The notes under the pieces are model-generated. The model was not told the DNA's origin, did not search any database, and saw only the letters and a list, made by a program, of their open reading frames with translations. DNA of 6,074 nucleotides, taken from NCBI GenBank assembly GCA_937958345.1, contig CALGNW010000215.1:1-6074 (forward strand). Direction: 5' to 3'. The translations under genes and the position numbers were made by a program. Below, in pieces: positions 5,801 through 6,074 of this stretch (positions are counted from its first letter, which is position 1; each line of letters opens with the position of its first letter). The stretch is from an uncultured Neomegalonema sp. (GTDB taxonomy: Bacteria; Pseudomonadota; Alphaproteobacteria; Rhodobacterales; Rhodobacteraceae).

Positions 5801-6074
5801 CGCTTCGCGGCGGCGGACGTTCAGGCCGGAGACCCCCGCAGCCTCCTCCAGAAAACGGCGGCGTCCGGTCGGTTTGGCTGAGATCAGCTCCGCGATGCGG
5901 CCTTGTCGCACCAGCGCGGGCGATTGCGCGCCACTGGCGGCATCGGCGAACAGCATCCGCACGTCACGGGCGCGGGTTTCCTTGCCGTTGACGCGGTAGG
6001 TCGAGCCGACGTCGCGGGTGATGCGGCGCACGACTTCCAGTGTCTCGGCATCACCGAATTGCGGTGGAGCAAGG
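2870..6074 (-). CDS. smc: Chromosome segregation ATPase SMC (partial, N-terminus beyond right edge)
   Basis: SMC dimers with ScpA and ScpB form the bacterial condensin that extrudes and organises chromosomal DNA. The frame is open to the right edge. The 1067 visible residues (numbered from there) start inside the N-terminal head, and Walker A is missing; perhaps 80-100 residues are absent. Visible in order: the Q-loop region ALVRQGRIAELISAKP (about 53-68) and FLEEAAGVSGL (74-84); a long Ala/Glu/Arg-rich coiled coil; the hinge (about 420-550, with APGYEAALAAALG and DGFFSGAETRAGDPA); the returning coil; then LGAVNLRAAIE, FTHLFGGGSARLEL, the ABC signature SGGEQ (965-969), Walker B VCVLDEVDAP with catalytic Glu, the D-loop LDDAN and the switch-loop histidine in VITHH. 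All visible ATPase motifs are intact. The GTG at 6031 is internal, since SMC-like sequence (PPQFGDAETLEVV) continues upstream. The stop is TAG 2872-2870. Confidence 0.97.
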   Translation of the reverse strand, partial: LAPPQFGDAETLEVVRRITRDVGSTYRVNGKETRARDVRMLFADAASGAQSPALVRQGRIAELISAKPTGRRRFLEEAAGVSGLNVRRREAELKLKASDENLLRVDDVLTRLDAQISSLRRQARQAERYAKLSEDISETAALLVWLRYAEADAEALTAQSTMTAATLAVASATTAAGEAARAREESAEALPALREEATIGQAVYARLTAKRDGLDEEAARAKATLERLESEFIRIGKDLEREGELGSDAVKALAELQAERDSLEGQGTDAARIEQAKTAALAAATVVTDAEGALDRLSSRAAAATAERTAAERAKGEAERALSQTRSRLEQDAPKIEQLSAEITAAEAAFKAAKSADETARADVAGAPDRITRTREERESFEERETEARGVVSTRRAARNALLAEIDSLDKALAAENKTDTGAAILTRMRAAPGYEAALAAALGEDAAAPEMQGFSEKARGWLALKLLGSSPPVGEPLSAHVDAPAALARRLAVTSVVSRAEGPEAQKSLKPGQHLVSPEGDLWRWDGFFSGAETRAGDPAIIRLARLNRVDSLKTELGTEEATLEEATRTLDRLERGLADARLAESNARSEHQKVQDAAAGSARAFADADAKLTRLRTTHAQLSESVESQTAAEQRAREALDTAGAALAEIGDPTALRTEAETARTALAALRQAHAAAKSEHDELAATERARASRLETITRDLTNWQDRAEKAKARTADLESRRNAVGRERDAAKSAPEAVAALRDELTFDLEAAEERVSTANDALSTAESAARIAARTDSEAASALATAREARARAEAVAEAAIARKSEAAAALREEAKAEPADVAARFADADAPVVALSDVEARLTKLKMDRERLGAVNLRAAIEIKEAETEREALGTERDDLEEAIGKLRKGLAELNKEGRARLLAAFEEVNNHFTGLFTHLFGGGSARLELTESDDPLQAGLEIMCEPPGKRLQSLSLMSGGEQTLTALALIFAVFLVNPAPVCVLDEVDAPLDDANVGRFCDLLDEMTRRADARFLVITHHAVTMARMNRLFGVTMVERGVSRLVSVDLGAAVDLVATEAA

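Noticed and set aside
6029..6031. GTG at 6031 as the start of smc
   Set aside because: The frame stays open to the window edge, and the 14 preceding codons look like SMC sequence. A start here would remove Walker A, so the gene must continue outside the window.
1..6074. Mobile elements, CRISPR arrays, tRNA or rRNA genes, or a defence system
   Set aside because: I saw no repeat-spacer arrays, transposase-like sequence, terminal inverted repeats or RNA gene signatures. The secure genes are housekeeping genes with consistent composition.

Overview
This GC-rich window reads as the genome of an alphaproteobacterium, most likely a Rhodobacterales/Rhodobacteraceae-type organism. Three things point there: the F0 genes of ATP synthase form their own operon (atpI-atpB-atpE-atpF'-atpF) with no F1 genes attached; there is a second, diverged b subunit (b') of the kind found in alphaproteobacteria and phototrophs; and the Smc protein has alphaproteobacterial-style motifs (LMSGGEQ signature, Walker B followed by DAPLDDANV, a THH switch loop). 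This is inferred from remembered family patterns, not from a search.

Layout. All secure genes lie on the minus strand and are transcribed from right to left. Positions 6074-2870 hold most of smc, the chromosome-condensation ATPase; its N-terminus, including Walker A, is off the right edge. Positions 2869-2652 are non-coding. This gap holds a nested inverted repeat at the smc stop, an AT-rich block, a strong sigma70-type promoter (TTGACA, 17-bp spacer, TATGGT) and a short leader with the atpI ribosome binding site. Then come atpI (2651-2325), atpB (2303-1551), atpE (1505-1269), atpF' (1202-636) and atpF (639-160), followed by a textbook intrinsic terminator (135-109). Positions 1-75 may be the 3' end of a convergent plus-strand gene that I cannot identify.

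How it works together. The five atp genes encode the membrane part of ATP synthase: the proton-channel a subunit, the rotating c ring, the b/b' stator stalk, and the accessory protein AtpI. The F1 motor genes must be elsewhere. The operon shows signs of gene-by-gene tuning. A hairpin encloses the atpI stop just before the atpB ribosome binding site. The atpE leader is unusually AT-rich, with a strong ribosome binding site. A GC-rich hairpin plus T-tract lies between atpE and atpF'. A four-base ATGA overlap joins b' to b. Together these fit the need for many c subunits per complex.

This is essentially a conserved housekeeping region. I found no undescribed system; the points worth a second look are the RNA-level signals inside and before the atp operon.
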